A stretch of DNA of 64,000 nucleotides. Source: Hyphomicrobiales bacterium. Lineage in GTDB: Bacteria; Pseudomonadota; Alphaproteobacteria; Rhizobiales; Rhizobiaceae. Below the pieces are notes generated by a model, which saw only the letters and a program-made list of their open reading frames with translations, did no database searches and had not been told where the DNA came from. The DNA lies in contig UEGQ01000003.1 of the NCBI GenBank assembly GCA_900466005.1, positions 620,001-684,000 on the forward strand, read 5' to 3'. The position numbers and the translations under genes were made by a program. Below are positions 1 to 13,448 of this stretch, in pieces (positions within the stretch are counted from its first letter, which is position 1; the number at the start of each line of letters is the position of its first letter).

Positions 1-807
1 ATCCGCCGCATGCGGCTGATCGCTACCGAGGCCTGCCGTGCTGCCGAGAACGGCGAGGAATTCCTGCGCCGCGTGACGGTGGAGACCGGCCTCGAACTCG
101 AAATCATCAACCGCGAGACGGAAGCGCGGCTCGCCGTTTCCGGCTGCTCCTCACTGGTCGGCCGCGAAGCGCGGTCGGTCGTGCTCTTCGACATCGGCGG
201 CGGCTCCTCCGAGATCGCCGTCATCCGCATCGGTGAGAACCGTTCGAGCCGGCTTGCCAACCACATCACCCACTGGACCTCGCTGCCGGTCGGCGTGGTG
301 ACGCTCTCCGAGCGTCATGGCGGCCGCGACGTGACCCCGGACGTCTTCGAGGCGATGACGGTGGAGGTCGAGGAGATGCTCGCCCGCTTCGACTGCCCGC
401 CGCTCGACGGTACGGAAGATGGTGCGGTGCCGGAGGATTTCCACCTGATCGGCACGTCCGGCACGGTCACCACGCTCGCCGGCGTGCATCTCGACCTGCC
501 GCGCTATGACCGCCGCCGGGTTGACGGTCTCTGGCTCTCGGATGCCGAGGTGAGCGCCATGCAGGCGAAACTGCTCTCCTGGGATTACCAGGGCCGCGCG
601 GCCAACCCCTGCATCGGTCCCGACCGCGCCGACCTCGTGCTTGCCGGCTGCGCGATCCTCGAGGCGATCCGCCGCCGCTGGCCGTCGCCGCGCATGCGGG
701 TGGCCGACAGGGGCTTGAGGGAAGGCCTGCTCACCGACATGATGGCCGACGACGGCGTCTGGCGGCGTGGGCGCAGCCGTCGCCCCTTCCGCGAGCGCGG
801 GCGCTGA
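1..807 (+). CDS. ppx: Ppx/GppA-family exopolyphosphatase (5' end outside window)
   Basis: This is the C-terminal part of a Ppx/GppA phosphatase, which releases phosphate from polyphosphate or hydrolyses pppGpp. The reading frame is open from base 1, so the start lies outside the window. Visible are the ASKHA ATPase phosphate loop [11 protein letters not shown], the second phosphate-binding motif [11 protein letters not shown], and a C-terminal [11 protein letters not shown] typical of the family. Sequence alone does not separate exopolyphosphatase from guanosine pentaphosphatase; alphaproteobacteria usually have one such gene. rlmE follows 16 bases later and is probably cotranscribed. The last 20 residues are arginine-rich and look disordered. 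Confidence 0.9.
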   Translation: MRRMRLIATEACRAAENGEEFLRRVTVETGLELEIINRETEARLAVSGCSSLVGREARSVVLFDIGGGSSEIAVIRIGENRSSRLANHITHWTSLPVGVVTLSERHGGRDVTPDVFEAMTVEVEEMLARFDCPPLDGTEDGAVPEDFHLIGTSGTVTTLAGVHLDLPRYDRRRVDGLWLSDAEVSAMQAKLLSWDYQGRAANPCIGPDRADLVLAGCAILEAIRRRWPSPRMRVADRGLREGLLTDMMADDGVWRRGRSRRPFRERGR

Positions 808-823
808 ACAGGAAAGAACGAAG

Positions 824-1555
824 ATGACCAAGGCTCCGATCGCCGGAAATCGCACCGGCCGCAAGCTCGGCCAGAAAGTCAAGAAGACCAAGCTCAAGGC
901 CTCGTCGCGCCGCTGGCTGGAGCGGCATATCAACGACCCTTACGTCCAGCGCGCCAAGCTCGAGGGCTATCGTGCCCGCGCGGCCTTCAAGCTGCTGGAA
1001 ATCGACGAGAAGCACAACATCCTGAAGGGCGCTCGCCGCATCATCGACCTCGGTGCTGCGCCGGGAAGCTGGTCGCAGATCGCCGCCAACGTCACCGGGT
1101 CGACCGACGCGGACGTGCGGGTCGCGGCGATCGACTTCCTCGAAATGGCGCCGCTGCCGGGCGTGAAGATCCTGCAGCTCGACTTCCTCGATCCGGAAGC
1201 GCCGGAAAAGCTCATCGAGGCCGTCGGCGGCACGCCCGATCTGGTGATCTCCGACATGGCCGCCCCGACCACCGGCCACCAGAAGACCGACCACCTGCGC
1301 ACCATGCATCTCTGTGAGGTCGCGGCGCATTTCGCCATCGAAGTGCTCGCCGAGGGCGGACATTTTCTCGCCAAGACCTTCCAGGGCGGCACGGAACGGG
1401 AGCTTCTCACTCTCCTCAAGCAGAACTTCCGCCAGGTCGTGCATGTGAAACCCGGCGCCTCGCGCTCCGAATCGGTCGAGATGTTCCTGCTTGCCAAGGG
1501 GTTCAAGGGGCGCAAGCCCGCGACGGCTGAAGAGGCCGACGAACAGGACCGGTGA
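824..1555 (+). CDS. rlmE: 23S rRNA 2'-O-ribose U2552 methyltransferase RlmE (FtsJ/RrmJ)
   Basis: RlmE uses S-adenosylmethionine to methylate the ribose of U2552 in 23S rRNA during late assembly of the 50S subunit. The 243-residue protein has a basic N-terminal extension ([13 protein letters not shown]), the SAM loop [11 protein letters not shown], and the catalytic tetrad surroundings [12 protein letters not shown] and LAKTFQGG. I chose the ATG at 824, after GGAAAGAACGAAG, because conservation begins there; an in-frame start at 767 would lie inside the ppx gene. It follows ppx closely, and its stop overlaps the GTG start of the next gene. Confidence 0.95.
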   Translation: MTKAPIAGNRTGRKLGQKVKKTKLKASSRRWLERHINDPYVQRAKLEGYRARAAFKLLEIDEKHNILKGARRIIDLGAAPGSWSQIAANVTGSTDADVRVAAIDFLEMAPLPGVKILQLDFLDPEAPEKLIEAVGGTPDLVISDMAAPTTGHQKTDHLRTMHLCEVAAHFAIEVLAEGGHFLAKTFQGGTERELLTLLKQNFRQVVHVKPGASRSESVEMFLLAKGFKGRKPATAEEADEQDR

Positions 1556-1944
1556 AATCCGTGCTCCTCTACGTAACGCTTGGAACGAACGATCTCACAC
1601 GCTCCGCACGTTTCTACGATGCCGTTCTCGCGGCACTCGGCTATGAACGCAGGGTTACAGAGGCGGACGAGATCGGTTATGCAACCTCCGGCGACCACCG
1701 CTGTCGCCTGTGGGTGACGAAACCCTACGACGGCAAGTCCGCCACCTTCGGCAACGGCACGACGATGGCGATCGAAGCGCCAAGCCGCGCTGCCGTCGAC
1801 GCATTCCATAAGGCTGGGCTGGCGAACGGTGGTACTGACGAAGGTCCTCCGGGACTGCGACCCTTCCACCCGAATTTCTACGCGGCATTTGTCCGCGATC
1901 CGGACGGAAACAAGCTCGCCGCCGTCTGCGAAAGGGCGGAATAG
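1552..1944 (+). CDS. VOC (glyoxalase/bleomycin-resistance fold) family protein
   Basis: This 130-residue protein has the vicinal oxygen chelate layout: an N-terminal [21 protein letters not shown] strand-helix and a C-terminal [19 protein letters not shown], the usual end of a VOC domain. Such proteins include glyoxalase I-like lyases, dioxygenases and resistance proteins; substrate and metal cannot be read here. The start is GTG at 1552, overlapping the rlmE stop (GTGA), which suggests translational coupling. A second GTG at 1561 is possible. It ends 3 bases from the convergent MFS gene. Confidence 0.75.
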   Translation: MKSVLLYVTLGTNDLTRSARFYDAVLAALGYERRVTEADEIGYATSGDHRCRLWVTKPYDGKSATFGNGTTMAIEAPSRAAVDAFHKAGLANGGTDEGPPGLRPFHPNFYAAFVRDPDGNKLAAVCERAE

Positions 1945-1947
1945 AGC

Positions 1948-3354
1948 CTATTTCACCGCGACGCTGTCGGGCTCGTGCGTTCGTCCGTGGCCGGAGACAT
2001 TCGCGCCCGCATCGCGCGGCATCCGCAGGAAGGGTAGCACTGCCAGCGGCGAAAGCCCCGCCACCACGGCGAAGGCGAGATGGAAATCGGCAAGCCCGAG
2101 CGCCCGGCCCTTGAGTGCTGTGCTTCCTTCGAGAATGGCGGCGGCCGCAGCCACGCCGAGCGCCAGGCTCACCTGCTGCAGCACCGAACTCATCGACGTG
2201 GCCTGGCTCGCCTCTGCGTCGCCGATCTCCGAATAGCTCAGCGCATTGATGCCGGTGAAGAAGAAGGATCGGCAGAAGCCCGCGGCAAGCAGCACGCCCA
2301 TGATCAGCGGATAGGGCGTGCCGGGCGTGAAGAAGGCGTTCGCCGCCGTCGTCGCCGCGCCGGTGATCGCCGCGACAATGAGCACGGTGCGGAAGCCGGC
2401 AGCCGCGAAGACGCGGCGGGCGAGGAACTTGGTCGTGATCGCGCCGATCGCCCCGACGAAGGTGATGAGGCCGGACTGGAAGGGCGTGAGGCCGAAGCCG
2501 AGCTGAAGCATCAGCGGCATCAGGAAGGGGATTGCCCCGGCGGCGATGCGGAAGATCGTCCCGGCGGTAACCGCGATGCGGAAGGTGGCGTTGCGGAAGA
2601 GGCCGAGGTCGAGAAGGGGTGTCGGATGGCGCCGCGCATGGCCGACATAGAGGAGACCGGCGGCGAGGCCGAGTGCCGTCGCCCCGATGCCGGCGGCCGG
2701 CGGTAGCGCCGGCAGGCTCATCACCGAAAGGCCGAAGACGACACCGGAGGCGGCAAGCGCGCTCAGCGCGAAGCCGCGCCAGTCGATCGGCGGCGTTTCG
2801 ACCGGTGGCACTTCGGGCAGGTGGACGGTCGCGAGCCAGATGCCGGCAAGGCCGATCGGCAGGTTGATCAGGAAAATCCAGTGCCAGCTGAAATAGGTCG
2901 TGATGAAGCCGCCGATCGGCGGACCGCTCAGCGGGCCGATGAGGGCAGGGATCGTCAGCAGCGCCATCGCCGAGACGAGCTCGCGTCGCTCCGTCGTGCG
3001 CAGGAGCACGAGGCGTCCGACCGGCGTCATCATCGCGCCGCCCATTCCCTGCAGGAAACGGGCCGCGACGAAGGCGAGCAGCGATCCGGAGGCGGCACAG
3101 AGGACGGAGCCGGCCATGAAGACGAGGATCGCCACGCGAAAGATGATTTTCGCGCCGAACCGGTCGGCCATCCAGCCGCTCGCCGGAATGAAGATCGCCA
3201 GCGCCACCATATAGGAGGTGAGGGCGAGCTTCAGCGTGATCGGCCCGACGCCGAGGTCGGCGGCGATCGCCGGCAGCGCCGTCGAGATGACGGTCGAATC
3301 CATCTGCTCCATGAACAGCGCGACGGCGAGGATCAGTGGAACGATGCGGTTCAT
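1948..3354 (-). CDS. MFS drug efflux transporter, DHA2 (EmrB/QacA) family
   Basis: This 468-residue inner-membrane protein is a proton-driven drug exporter of the DHA2 type. Near the N-terminus it has LFMEQMDSTVISTALPAIA, the family motif in helix 1, then GWMADRFGAK (motif A) and RFLQGMGGAMMTPVGRLVL (motif B region in helix 4). The remainder is hydrophobic helices. I chose the ATG at 3354; a GTG at 3369 adds five residues, and neither has a clear ribosome-binding site. No membrane-fusion partner (EmrA type) is adjacent, so it probably works alone. The substrate is unknown. Confidence 0.85.
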   Translation of the reverse strand: MNRIVPLILAVALFMEQMDSTVISTALPAIAADLGVGPITLKLALTSYMVALAIFIPASGWMADRFGAKIIFRVAILVFMAGSVLCAASGSLLAFVAARFLQGMGGAMMTPVGRLVLLRTTERRELVSAMALLTIPALIGPLSGPPIGGFITTYFSWHWIFLINLPIGLAGIWLATVHLPEVPPVETPPIDWRGFALSALAASGVVFGLSVMSLPALPPAAGIGATALGLAAGLLYVGHARRHPTPLLDLGLFRNATFRIAVTAGTIFRIAAGAIPFLMPLMLQLGFGLTPFQSGLITFVGAIGAITTKFLARRVFAAAGFRTVLIVAAITGAATTAANAFFTPGTPYPLIMGVLLAAGFCRSFFFTGINALSYSEIGDAEASQATSMSSVLQQVSLALGVAAAAAILEGSTALKGRALGLADFHLAFAVVAGLSPLAVLPFLRMPRDAGANVSGHGRTHEPDSVAVK

Positions 3355-3711
3355 GCGGGCAGTGCTCACGGGAAGGAGGGGGCTTTCGCCGGTGCGTCGC
3401 GAGGCGCCCTTTCTACCCGAGGTTTGCTCTCCTTGCCAACGACGAATCGGCTTGCCTTGGCGTGGAGGTTCACATGTGCGTGACGGGTTCGTCGCCGCTT
3501 GCGGCGGCGGGTCCGGCACTCGCCATGCGCAGGCAGCGCTGTCGTCAAGCCAAAAGAACCAGGCACTCGTGCGCCTACGGATTTTTCTGTTCCCTTCCTG
3601 TCATAGACGTGTTACCAGCCCTCGCCAACTTCCACGTTGTCCTGCAGGAGCAGCCGGGCGGACGATTCGTCCCGGAGAGCCACTGCATTTTTTGAAAAGA
3701 GGAAATTGGCA
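3355..3711. other. Divergent intergenic region between MFS gene and guaB
   Basis: About 357 bases without a convincing gene. It must hold the promoters of the divergent MFS gene and guaB, but I see no strong -35/-10 pair. There are GC-rich hairpins, including GGACG-ATT-CGTCC at 3660-3672 with outer CCG/CGG pairs, 40 bases before guaB. The sequence GAAAAGAGGAAATT just before 3712 is the guaB ribosome-binding site. Short frames here have no recognisable protein content. Confidence 0.5.
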
Positions 3712-5205
3712 ATGTCACGCATCGTAATTTCGGCGACGGGAGCCGAAGCCCTGACTTTCGACGATGTCCTTCTGCAGCCGGGACATTCCGAGGTCATGCC
3801 GGGGCAGACCAACATCGCGACGCGGATTGCCAAGGACATCGATCTCAGCCTGCCGATCCTCTCCTCCGCCATGGACACGGTGACGGAAAGCCGTCTTGCA
3901 ATCGCCATGGCCCAGGCCGGCGGCATCGGCGTCATCCACCGTAACCTCACGCCGAGCGAACAGGCCGAGGAGGTCCGGCAGGTCAAGAAGTTCGAAAGCG
4001 GCATGGTCGTCAATCCGGTCACCATCGGCCCGGACGCGACGCTCGCCGAGGCGCTGGCGCTGATGAAGGCCCACGGCATTTCCGGCATTCCGGTCGTGGA
4101 AAACGGTGGCCGTCCCGGCCGCCTCGTCGGCATCCTGACCAACCGCGACGTCCGCTTCGCTTCCGATCCCTCGCAGAAGATCTACGAACTGATGACCAAG
4201 GAAAACCTGGTCACCGTCAAGGAAAGCGTCGACCAGCAGGAAGCCAAGCGCCTGCTGCACAGCCATCGCATCGAGAAGCTGCTGGTGGTCGACGGCGACG
4301 GCCGCTGCGTCGGCCTGATCACCGTCAAGGACATCGAGAAGAGCCAGCTCAACCCCAACGCCGCCAAGGACCTCCACGGACGCCTGCGCGTCGCCGCCGC
4401 GATCTCCACCGGTGAGGACGGACGCGAGCGCGCCGAGCGCCTGATCGATGCCGGCGTCGATGTGATCGTCGTCGACACCGCGCACGGCCACTCGCAGAAG
4501 GTTCTGGATGCCGTCGGCGTTGTCAAGAAGATGTCCAACTCGGTGCGCATCATCGCCGGCAACGTCGCGACCGCCGAAGGCACCCGCGCGCTCATCGAAG
4601 CCGGCGCCGACTGCATCAAGGTCGGCATCGGCCCCGGCTCGATCTGCACCACGCGCATCGTCGCCGGCGTCGGCGTGCCGCAGCTCGCCGCCGTGATGGC
4701 CGCTGCCGAAGAGGCGGCCAAGAGCGACATTCCGGTGATCGCCGACGGCGGCATCAAGTTCTCCGGCGACCTCGCCAAGGCGATCGCCGCCGGCGCCTCC
4801 GCGGTCATGGTCGGCTCGCTGCTCGCCGGCACGGACGAAAGCCCGGGCGAGGTCTTCCTCTACCAGGGCCGCTCCTTCAAGGCCTATCGCGGCATGGGGT
4901 CCGTCGGGGCCATGGCCCGCGGCTCGGCCGACCGCTACTTCCAGGCGGAAGTGCGCGACACGCTGAAGCTGGTGCCGGAAGGCATCGAGGGCCAGGTTCC
5001 CTACAAGGGTCCGGTTTCGGCCGTGCTGCACCAGCTCGCGGGTGGCCTCAAGGCGGCCATGGGCTATGTCGGCGGCCGCGACATCAAGGACTTCCAGGCG
5101 AAGGCGACCTTTGTCCGCATCTCGGGTGCGGGCTTGCGCGAAAGCCATCCGCACGGCGTCACCATCACGCGCGAAAGCCCCAACTACCCCGGCGCCGGCG
5201 CCTGA
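3712..5205 (+). CDS. guaB: Inosine-5'-monophosphate dehydrogenase
   Basis: GuaB oxidises IMP to XMP with NAD+, the committed step of GMP synthesis in the cytoplasm. The 497-residue protein starts [10 protein letters not shown]; the TIM barrel begins with [16 protein letters not shown] tandem CBS pair (roughly residues 100-215) interrupts the barrel, and the loop GPGSICTTR carries the catalytic Cys at about residue 312. The flap region [19 protein letters not shown] binds the IMP phosphate side. I chose the ATG at 3712, behind AGAGGAAATT; earlier in-frame starts lack conservation. A small membrane-protein gene follows after 26 bases. Confidence 0.98.
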   Translation: MSRIVISATGAEALTFDDVLLQPGHSEVMPGQTNIATRIAKDIDLSLPILSSAMDTVTESRLAIAMAQAGGIGVIHRNLTPSEQAEEVRQVKKFESGMVVNPVTIGPDATLAEALALMKAHGISGIPVVENGGRPGRLVGILTNRDVRFASDPSQKIYELMTKENLVTVKESVDQQEAKRLLHSHRIEKLLVVDGDGRCVGLITVKDIEKSQLNPNAAKDLHGRLRVAAAISTGEDGRERAERLIDAGVDVIVVDTAHGHSQKVLDAVGVVKKMSNSVRIIAGNVATAEGTRALIEAGADCIKVGIGPGSICTTRIVAGVGVPQLAAVMAAAEEAAKSDIPVIADGGIKFSGDLAKAIAAGASAVMVGSLLAGTDESPGEVFLYQGRSFKAYRGMGSVGAMARGSADRYFQAEVRDTLKLVPEGIEGQVPYKGPVSAVLHQLAGGLKAAMGYVGGRDIKDFQAKATFVRISGAGLRESHPHGVTITRESPNYPGAGA

Positions 5206-5231
5206 GGCGAGTAGATGGAGGGGAGCGGCAG

Positions 5232-5789
5232 ATGGGAACGAACAAGGTGATCCTGCTGCTGCTCGCCCTCTCGGGTGCCCTTCTCGCCTGGATGTTCTTC
5301 GGGCTCGATCCGGAGTTCCAGCGCCTTAGCGGGGCAGGGGGCTTCCTCGATGCCCGACTGTCCGGCTACGAGGCCGATGCAGTGCAGGGCCTTCAGTCGG
5401 CGCTGGCCGATCCGGCACGGGCCGAGGCGCGCGATCTGCTTCAGCTGATGTATCTTGGCCCGGACCTCGTTCTGCCGTTCGTGCTCACCCTCTCGCTCTG
5501 CCTGATCCTTCGCGGTCATGCCCCCGGCGTCGTGCTCTACGGCAGACGCCTCGATGTCCGCTATGCCTGGCTGCTGTGCCTCGTTCCGGTCGCCTACGGC
5601 GTCTTCGACTATCTCGAGAATTTCGGGTTCCTGAGCTATTTCCCGCCGGCCGAGCCGGGTCCGTGGCTTGCCGAAACCCTGCCGCAGATCCTGCCGTGGG
5701 TGACGCGCGTCAAATTCGTGCTGCTGTTCGTATCGCTGCTGCTTGCGCTGCGCGTCACGGTGTTCTCGGGCCGTTCCGAGGACCGGTAA
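5232..5789 (+). CDS. Small multi-pass membrane protein of unknown function
   Basis: I do not recognise this 185-residue protein. It has about four hydrophobic segments: residues 5-25 (VILLLLALSGALLAWMFFG), around 78-95, around 110-128 and around 155-178. An extracytoplasmic stretch lies between the first two, and a short charged tail follows the last. The arrangement suggests an inner-membrane protein without an enzymatic motif. It has a good Shine-Dalgarno (GGAGGGG, 5218-5224) before the ATG and follows guaB by 26 bases, so cotranscription is likely. Rhizobial genomes carry similar uncharacterised proteins. Confidence 0.7.
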   Translation: MGTNKVILLLLALSGALLAWMFFGLDPEFQRLSGAGGFLDARLSGYEADAVQGLQSALADPARAEARDLLQLMYLGPDLVLPFVLTLSLCLILRGHAPGVVLYGRRLDVRYAWLLCLVPVAYGVFDYLENFGFLSYFPPAEPGPWLAETLPQILPWVTRVKFVLLFVSLLLALRVTVFSGRSEDR

Positions 5790-5886
5790 CGAAGATGTGT
5801 TGCCCGAAATCGCCGGTGGGCACTATCCTGCCTGCGGCGCGCCTGCGTTCGGGCCGCCATCCAGATACCCTGAACGGAGGAGCATC

Positions 5887-6762
5887 ATGGACACGCCGAA
5901 AATCACTCAGGCGATGATCGACGCCTATGACGAATACACTCATCTTACTCTGGATCGTCGCGCTTTCATGGAGAGACTGACGGCACTTGCCGGCTCGGGG
6001 GTGGCGGCGGCCACGATCGCGCCGCTGCTTGCCGCCAGCAAGGCGAGCGCCGCCGTTGTCCCCGAGGGCGACGCCCGCCTGAATGCCGAGGATGTGACCT
6101 ATCCCGGCGGAACAACCGAGATGCAGGGCTATCTCGTCCGACCCAAGGATGCCGCAGGCCCGCTGCCCGGCGTCATCGTCATCCACGAAAACCGTGGCCT
6201 CAATCCGCACATCCGCGACGTCGCCCGTCGCATGGCGTTGGAGGGTTTCGTCGTGCTTGCGCCGGATTTCCTGTCGCCCTACGGCGGCACACCGGATGAC
6301 GAGGACAAGGCGCGGGAGATGTTCACCACTCTCGACATGGTTGCAGCCGTCAACAACGCCGAGGCGGGGCGCGTCTATCTTGCCGGACACGCCGATTCCA
6401 ACGGCAATGCCGGCGCCGTCGGTTTCTGCTGGGGCGGCGGCATGGTGAACCGTCTGGCGGTCGCCTCGCCGGCGCTCGGGGCGGGGGTCGCCTACTATGG
6501 CGCCCAGGTTCCTGCCGATCAGGTGCCATCCATTCAGGCGCCGCTTCTCCTGCACTATGCCGGGCTCGACGAGCGCATCAATGCCGGCATCGACGCCTAC
6601 AAGGAGGCACTCGACGCAAACAAGAAGACGTACGAGCTCCATGTCTATGAGGGCGTGAACCATGCCTTCAACAACGACACCTCCGCCGCCCGCTACGACA
6701 AGGCGGCGGCCGACCTCGCCTGGTCGCGGACGGTTGCCTTCCTGAAGAAGTACCTCGCCTGA
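5887..6762 (+). CDS. Exported dienelactone hydrolase-family alpha/beta hydrolase
   Basis: A 291-residue alpha/beta hydrolase of the dienelactone hydrolase (carboxymethylenebutenolidase) family. The nucleophile motif is GFCWGGG with Cys at about residue 181, as in dienelactone hydrolases; the other triad members are probably the Asp in AGLDERINAG and the His in GVNHAFNND. The N-terminus carries LDRRAFMERL followed by a hydrophobic run and an Ala-rich cleavage region near residue 55, which resembles a twin-arginine signal, so a periplasmic location is likely. The start follows GGAGGAGCATC. The true substrate is not readable, and no aromatic degradation genes are nearby. Confidence 0.85.
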   Translation: MDTPKITQAMIDAYDEYTHLTLDRRAFMERLTALAGSGVAAATIAPLLAASKASAAVVPEGDARLNAEDVTYPGGTTEMQGYLVRPKDAAGPLPGVIVIHENRGLNPHIRDVARRMALEGFVVLAPDFLSPYGGTPDDEDKAREMFTTLDMVAAVNNAEAGRVYLAGHADSNGNAGAVGFCWGGGMVNRLAVASPALGAGVAYYGAQVPADQVPSIQAPLLLHYAGLDERINAGIDAYKEALDANKKTYELHVYEGVNHAFNNDTSAARYDKAAADLAWSRTVAFLKKYLA

Positions 6763-6844
6763 GCAGTCCCTGTTGCGACGGTGCCGGAATCCTTCCGGGG
6801 CTGTCGCAACCCTGCGACACAAATCATCGTGAAGCACGGCAGAC

Positions 6845-6858
6845 TTGACCCGGATCAA
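6845..6858 (+). promoter_or_regulatory. FixK/FNR-type anaerobox upstream of adhP
   Basis: TTGAC-CCGG-ATCAA matches the FNR/FixK consensus TTGAT-N4-ATCAA at nine of ten fixed positions. Its centre lies about 40 bases before a plausible start point near 6890, where an AT-containing GATAGGAT sits at -10; this is the class II activator position. It suggests low-oxygen induction of the alcohol dehydrogenase. Confidence 0.55.
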
Positions 6859-6957
6859 GAAACTCGATCGGGACAACGATAGGATGCATACGTCGTGACG
6901 GGAATCCCCCGACGGCCAGATGATTCCGCAACACGATTTCTGTCGAGGAGGAAAAGA

Positions 6958-7983
6958 ATGGCATCGAGTATGCAAGCCGCCGTCGTGCGGGCATTCGGCA
7001 AGCCGCTGGTGATCGAGGAAATGGCGATACCGGATCCCGGTCCGGGCCAGATTCTCGTTAAGTATCAGGCGACGGGTGTATGCCACACCGACCTGCACGC
7101 GGCGAACGGCGACTGGCCGGTCAAGCCCAATCCGCCGTTCATCCCCGGGCATGAGGGCGTCGGCTATGTCGCCAAGCTCGGCGCCGGCGTCACCCGCATC
7201 AAGGAAGGCGACCGCGTCGGCGTGCCGTGGCTGCACACCGCCTGCGGTTGCTGCACGCCATGCCGCACCGGATGGGAGACGCTCTGCGGCAGCCAGCAGA
7301 ACACCGGCTATTCGGTCAACGGCACCTTCGCCCAGTATGGTCTTGCCGATCCGGATTTCGTCGGTCGTCTGCCGGACAACCTCGAATTCGGCCCCGCGGC
7401 TCCGGTGCTCTGCGCCGGCGTCACCGTCTACAAGGGGCTCAAGGAAACCGAAGTACGCCCCGGCGAATGGGTGGTGATCTCCGGCATCGGCGGCTTGGGC
7501 CACATGGCGGTGCAGTACGCCAAGGCCATGGGCATGCATGTGGTGGCCGCCGACATTTTCGATGAAAAGCTGAAGCTTGCGAAGGAACTCGGCGCCGACA
7601 TCACCGTCAACGGCCGCGCCGCCGACGCGATCGAGCAGGTGCAGAAGGCGACCGGCGGCGTGCATGGCGCGCTCGTCACCGCCGTCTCCCCGAAGGCGAT
7701 GGAACAGGCCTATGGCTTTCTTCGCTCCAAGGGCACCATGGCGCTGGTCGGCCTGCCGCCGGGCTTCATCTCGCTGCCGGTCTTCGACACCGTGCTGAAG
7801 CGCATCACCGTGCGCGGCTCCATCGTCGGCACCCGCCAGGATCTCGAGGAATCGCTGGTCTTCGCAGGCGAGGGCAAGGTCGCCTCGCACTTCTCCTGGG
7901 ACAAGCTGGAGAACATCAACGACATCTTCCATCGCATGGAAGAAGGCAAGATCGACGGCCGTATCGTTCTCGATCTCAACTGA
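6958..7983 (+). CDS. adhP: Zinc-dependent alcohol dehydrogenase (AdhP type)
   Basis: A 341-residue medium-chain dehydrogenase that interconverts alcohols and aldehydes with NAD(H). The catalytic zinc ligands appear in TGVCHTDLHA and PGHEGVG; the four structural-zinc cysteines are in CGCCTPCRTGWETLC; the nucleotide-binding loop is GIGGLGHMAVQYAK. The length fits the AdhP/ethanol dehydrogenase group. The ATG at 6958 follows a perfect AGGAGG. The FixK-type box upstream points to expression under low oxygen, and a strong terminator follows at 8014. The patatin-bdhA pair downstream looks like a separate transcription unit. Confidence 0.93.
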   Translation: MASSMQAAVVRAFGKPLVIEEMAIPDPGPGQILVKYQATGVCHTDLHAANGDWPVKPNPPFIPGHEGVGYVAKLGAGVTRIKEGDRVGVPWLHTACGCCTPCRTGWETLCGSQQNTGYSVNGTFAQYGLADPDFVGRLPDNLEFGPAAPVLCAGVTVYKGLKETEVRPGEWVVISGIGGLGHMAVQYAKAMGMHVVAADIFDEKLKLAKELGADITVNGRAADAIEQVQKATGGVHGALVTAVSPKAMEQAYGFLRSKGTMALVGLPPGFISLPVFDTVLKRITVRGSIVGTRQDLEESLVFAGEGKVASHFSWDKLENINDIFHRMEEGKIDGRIVLDLN

Positions 7984-8013
7984 GCCAGCGCGCGTACACC
8001 GAAACGTGAATGC

Positions 8014-8040
8014 AAGGAGCGGCTTGGGCCGCTCCTTGTT
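8014..8040 (+). terminator. Rho-independent terminator after adhP
   Basis: A perfect 10-base stem AAGGAGCGGC / GCCGCTCCTT with loop TTGG, followed by GTTCT. It lies 31 bases after the adhP stop and separates adhP from the patatin gene. The T tract is short. Confidence 0.75.
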
Positions 8041-8073
8041 CTGGCGAGGCGTTCAGAACTTCCTATTTTATGG

Positions 8074-8082
8074 TGCAGTGCA
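8074..8082 (+). promoter_or_regulatory. Candidate PhaR-type operator before patatin-bdhA
   Basis: TGCAGTGCA fits the core TGCRNYGCA that I recall for PhaR, the PHB-responsive repressor of Bradyrhizobium. It lies 22 bases before the patatin ATG and just after an AT-rich CTATTTTATGG that may be the -10 region, so bound protein would block transcription. This is a single short match. Confidence 0.35.
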
Positions 8083-8103
8083 ATATTCAAGTTGCAGGGC
8101 ACC

Positions 8104-9225
8104 ATGTCGAATTCCAAATGCGAACAGATCTTTGTCTTTCAAGGTGGTGGCGCGCTCGGGGCGTATCAGGCGGGCGCCTACGAGGCGCTGCACGAACATG
8201 ACATCGACCCCGATTGGGTCGCGGGTATTTCGATCGGTGCCGTCAACGCCGCGCTGATCGCCGGTGCTCCAAAGGAACGCCGCGTCGAAAATCTCCGGAC
8301 GTTCTGGGACAAGGTCTCGTCGAACCTGACCTTCGGACTCGGCCATGACGGTGCCGATCTTCGCCGTATCTCCAACGAGATTTCGGTGATGGCCGGAGCG
8401 CTCACCGGCATACCCGGTTTCTTTTCGCCGCGCCTCTATACGCCATACCAGATCCTTTACAATCGCGACGCGGCCATCAGCTTCTACGACACTGAGCCCT
8501 TGCTCAAGACATTGGAGGAACTGGTTGATTTCGACCTTCTGAACAATTGTCGGACCCGTATCAGTCTCGGTGCGGTCGAGGTCGTGTCAGGCAATTTCGC
8601 CTATTTCGACAGCCGTCGCCAGACCCTGGATGCCCGACATATCGCCGCTTCGGGCGCCTTGCCGCCAGGATTCGCACCAGTGGAGATCGATGGCCGCTAC
8701 TATTGGGACGGCGGTCTCGTCTCCAACACGCCCCTGCAGTATGTCCTTTCCACCAATGGCTCCGAGCGCAACATGGAGATCTTCCAGATCGACCTCTTCA
8801 GCGCGCGCGGCGCCATGCCGAAGGATCATTTCGAGGCGGAGAGCCGTATCAAGGAGATCCGCTATTCCAGCCGGACGCGCCTGAACACCGACGAATTTGC
8901 CCGCAAGCAGGTCGTCCGCCGCGCCGCCAAGCGGCTCCTCGAAAGACTGCCGCCGGAATTCGCCGATGACGAGGATGCCAGAATTCTGAGATCCATCGGC
9001 GTCGAATACGACGTGACGATCGTGCACCTCATCCATCGGCGGGCGGCCTCTGCCACGCACGCTATGGATGCCGAATTTTCCCGGGCTTCGATGACGGAGC
9101 ATTGGGCAGCGGGTTACGACGACGTCATGCACACGCTCAATCATGACAAGTGGAAAAACCGTGGCCGGCCGCGCGACGGAATCCAGATTTTTGACCTTGC
9201 CCACGAACGGCATGGAAAGAGCTGA
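8104..9225 (+). CDS. Patatin-like phospholipase/esterase
   Basis: A 373-residue patatin-family hydrolase with a Ser-Asp dyad. The oxyanion loop is [11 protein letters not shown] (residues 14-24), the nucleophile elbow GISIG has Ser43, and the Asp is in YYWDGG (about residue 202). The C-terminal 100 residues carry [20 protein letters not shown], typical of the bacterial patatin group that often sits beside 3-hydroxybutyrate dehydrogenase. The ATG at 8104 is preferred; a TTG at 8092 is in frame. The pairing with bdhA suggests a role in PHB granule lipid or polymer turnover, but substrate preference is inferred. No signal peptide is seen, so it is cytoplasmic or granule-bound. Confidence 0.9.
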   Translation: MSNSKCEQIFVFQGGGALGAYQAGAYEALHEHDIDPDWVAGISIGAVNAALIAGAPKERRVENLRTFWDKVSSNLTFGLGHDGADLRRISNEISVMAGALTGIPGFFSPRLYTPYQILYNRDAAISFYDTEPLLKTLEELVDFDLLNNCRTRISLGAVEVVSGNFAYFDSRRQTLDARHIAASGALPPGFAPVEIDGRYYWDGGLVSNTPLQYVLSTNGSERNMEIFQIDLFSARGAMPKDHFEAESRIKEIRYSSRTRLNTDEFARKQVVRRAAKRLLERLPPEFADDEDARILRSIGVEYDVTIVHLIHRRAASATHAMDAEFSRASMTEHWAAGYDDVMHTLNHDKWKNRGRPRDGIQIFDLAHERHGKS

Positions 9226-10045
9226 TACCACCCCGCCGTCCGGTATCGGCGCCCCGCGGGGCGCACGGCCTCGAGACCTGGCAACAAGGAGAACGACCAT
9301 GAAGCTCAAGGGTAAAGTCTGCATCATCACCGGCTCGGCCAGTGGCATCGGCCATGCAATCGCAAAGCGCTATGTGGAAGAGGGCGCGAAGGTCGTCATC
9401 GCCGATCTGAAGGAAGACCAGGCCCGGGCGGCGGCCGAAGCCCTGACATCGATCGGCGCGGGCGAAGCCTTCGGCATAGCCATGGACGTCACGGACGAGG
9501 TGGCGGTCAATGCTGGCGTGGCGAAGACGGTTGCGAAGTGGGGACGGGTCGATGTCCTGGTATCGAATGCCGGCATCCAGATCGTTCACAGAATAGAGGA
9601 TTTCCCCTTCGCCGACTGGAAGAAGATGCTGTCGATCCATCTCGACGGCGCTTTCCTGACCACGAAAGCGTGCATCCCGCAGATGAAGAGCCAGGGAGGT
9701 GACGCCATCATCTACATGGGGTCGGTGCATTCGCACGAGGCCTCGCCGCTGAAATCGGCCTATGTCACCGCCAAGCACGGATTGCTCGGGCTGGCGCGGG
9801 TGGTGGCCAGGGAAGGCGGTTCGTCCGGCATACGAGCCAACGTCATCTGCCCCGGTTTCGTGCGGACGCCGCTGGTCGACAAGCAGATCCCCGAACAGGC
9901 GAAGGAACTCGGCATTTCCGAGTATGACGTGATCCGGAAGGTGATGCTCGGCGAAACCGTGGATGGTGAATTCACCACGGTCGAGGACGTCGCCGAGGTC
10001 GCGCTGATGTTTGCCGGTTTCGAGACCAATGCGCTGACGGGGCAG

Positions 10046-13339
<3,294 letters not shown>

Positions 13340-13448
13340 TTGCCGAGCGAAAGCAACACCGGTGCGCGGCCTGCCGCCAGGGGCGCGCACCGGCAGCCGG
13401 CCCGAGCAGAGCGCTGGGCACCCCCGCCGCACTCGGGCGCTGGCCGGA

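Noticed and set aside
3355..3711. Short frames and a possible guaB attenuator in the guaB upstream region
   Set aside because: The hairpin at 3654-3675 is not followed directly by a T tract (T run at 3689-3693 is about 14 bases away), and no coding pattern is visible.
5755..7932. Open frame of 725 codons on the minus strand
   Set aside because: It mirrors the dienelactone hydrolase-like and adhP genes, which have intact motifs. Composition (Arg, Ala, Gly, His-rich) is that of a shadow frame.
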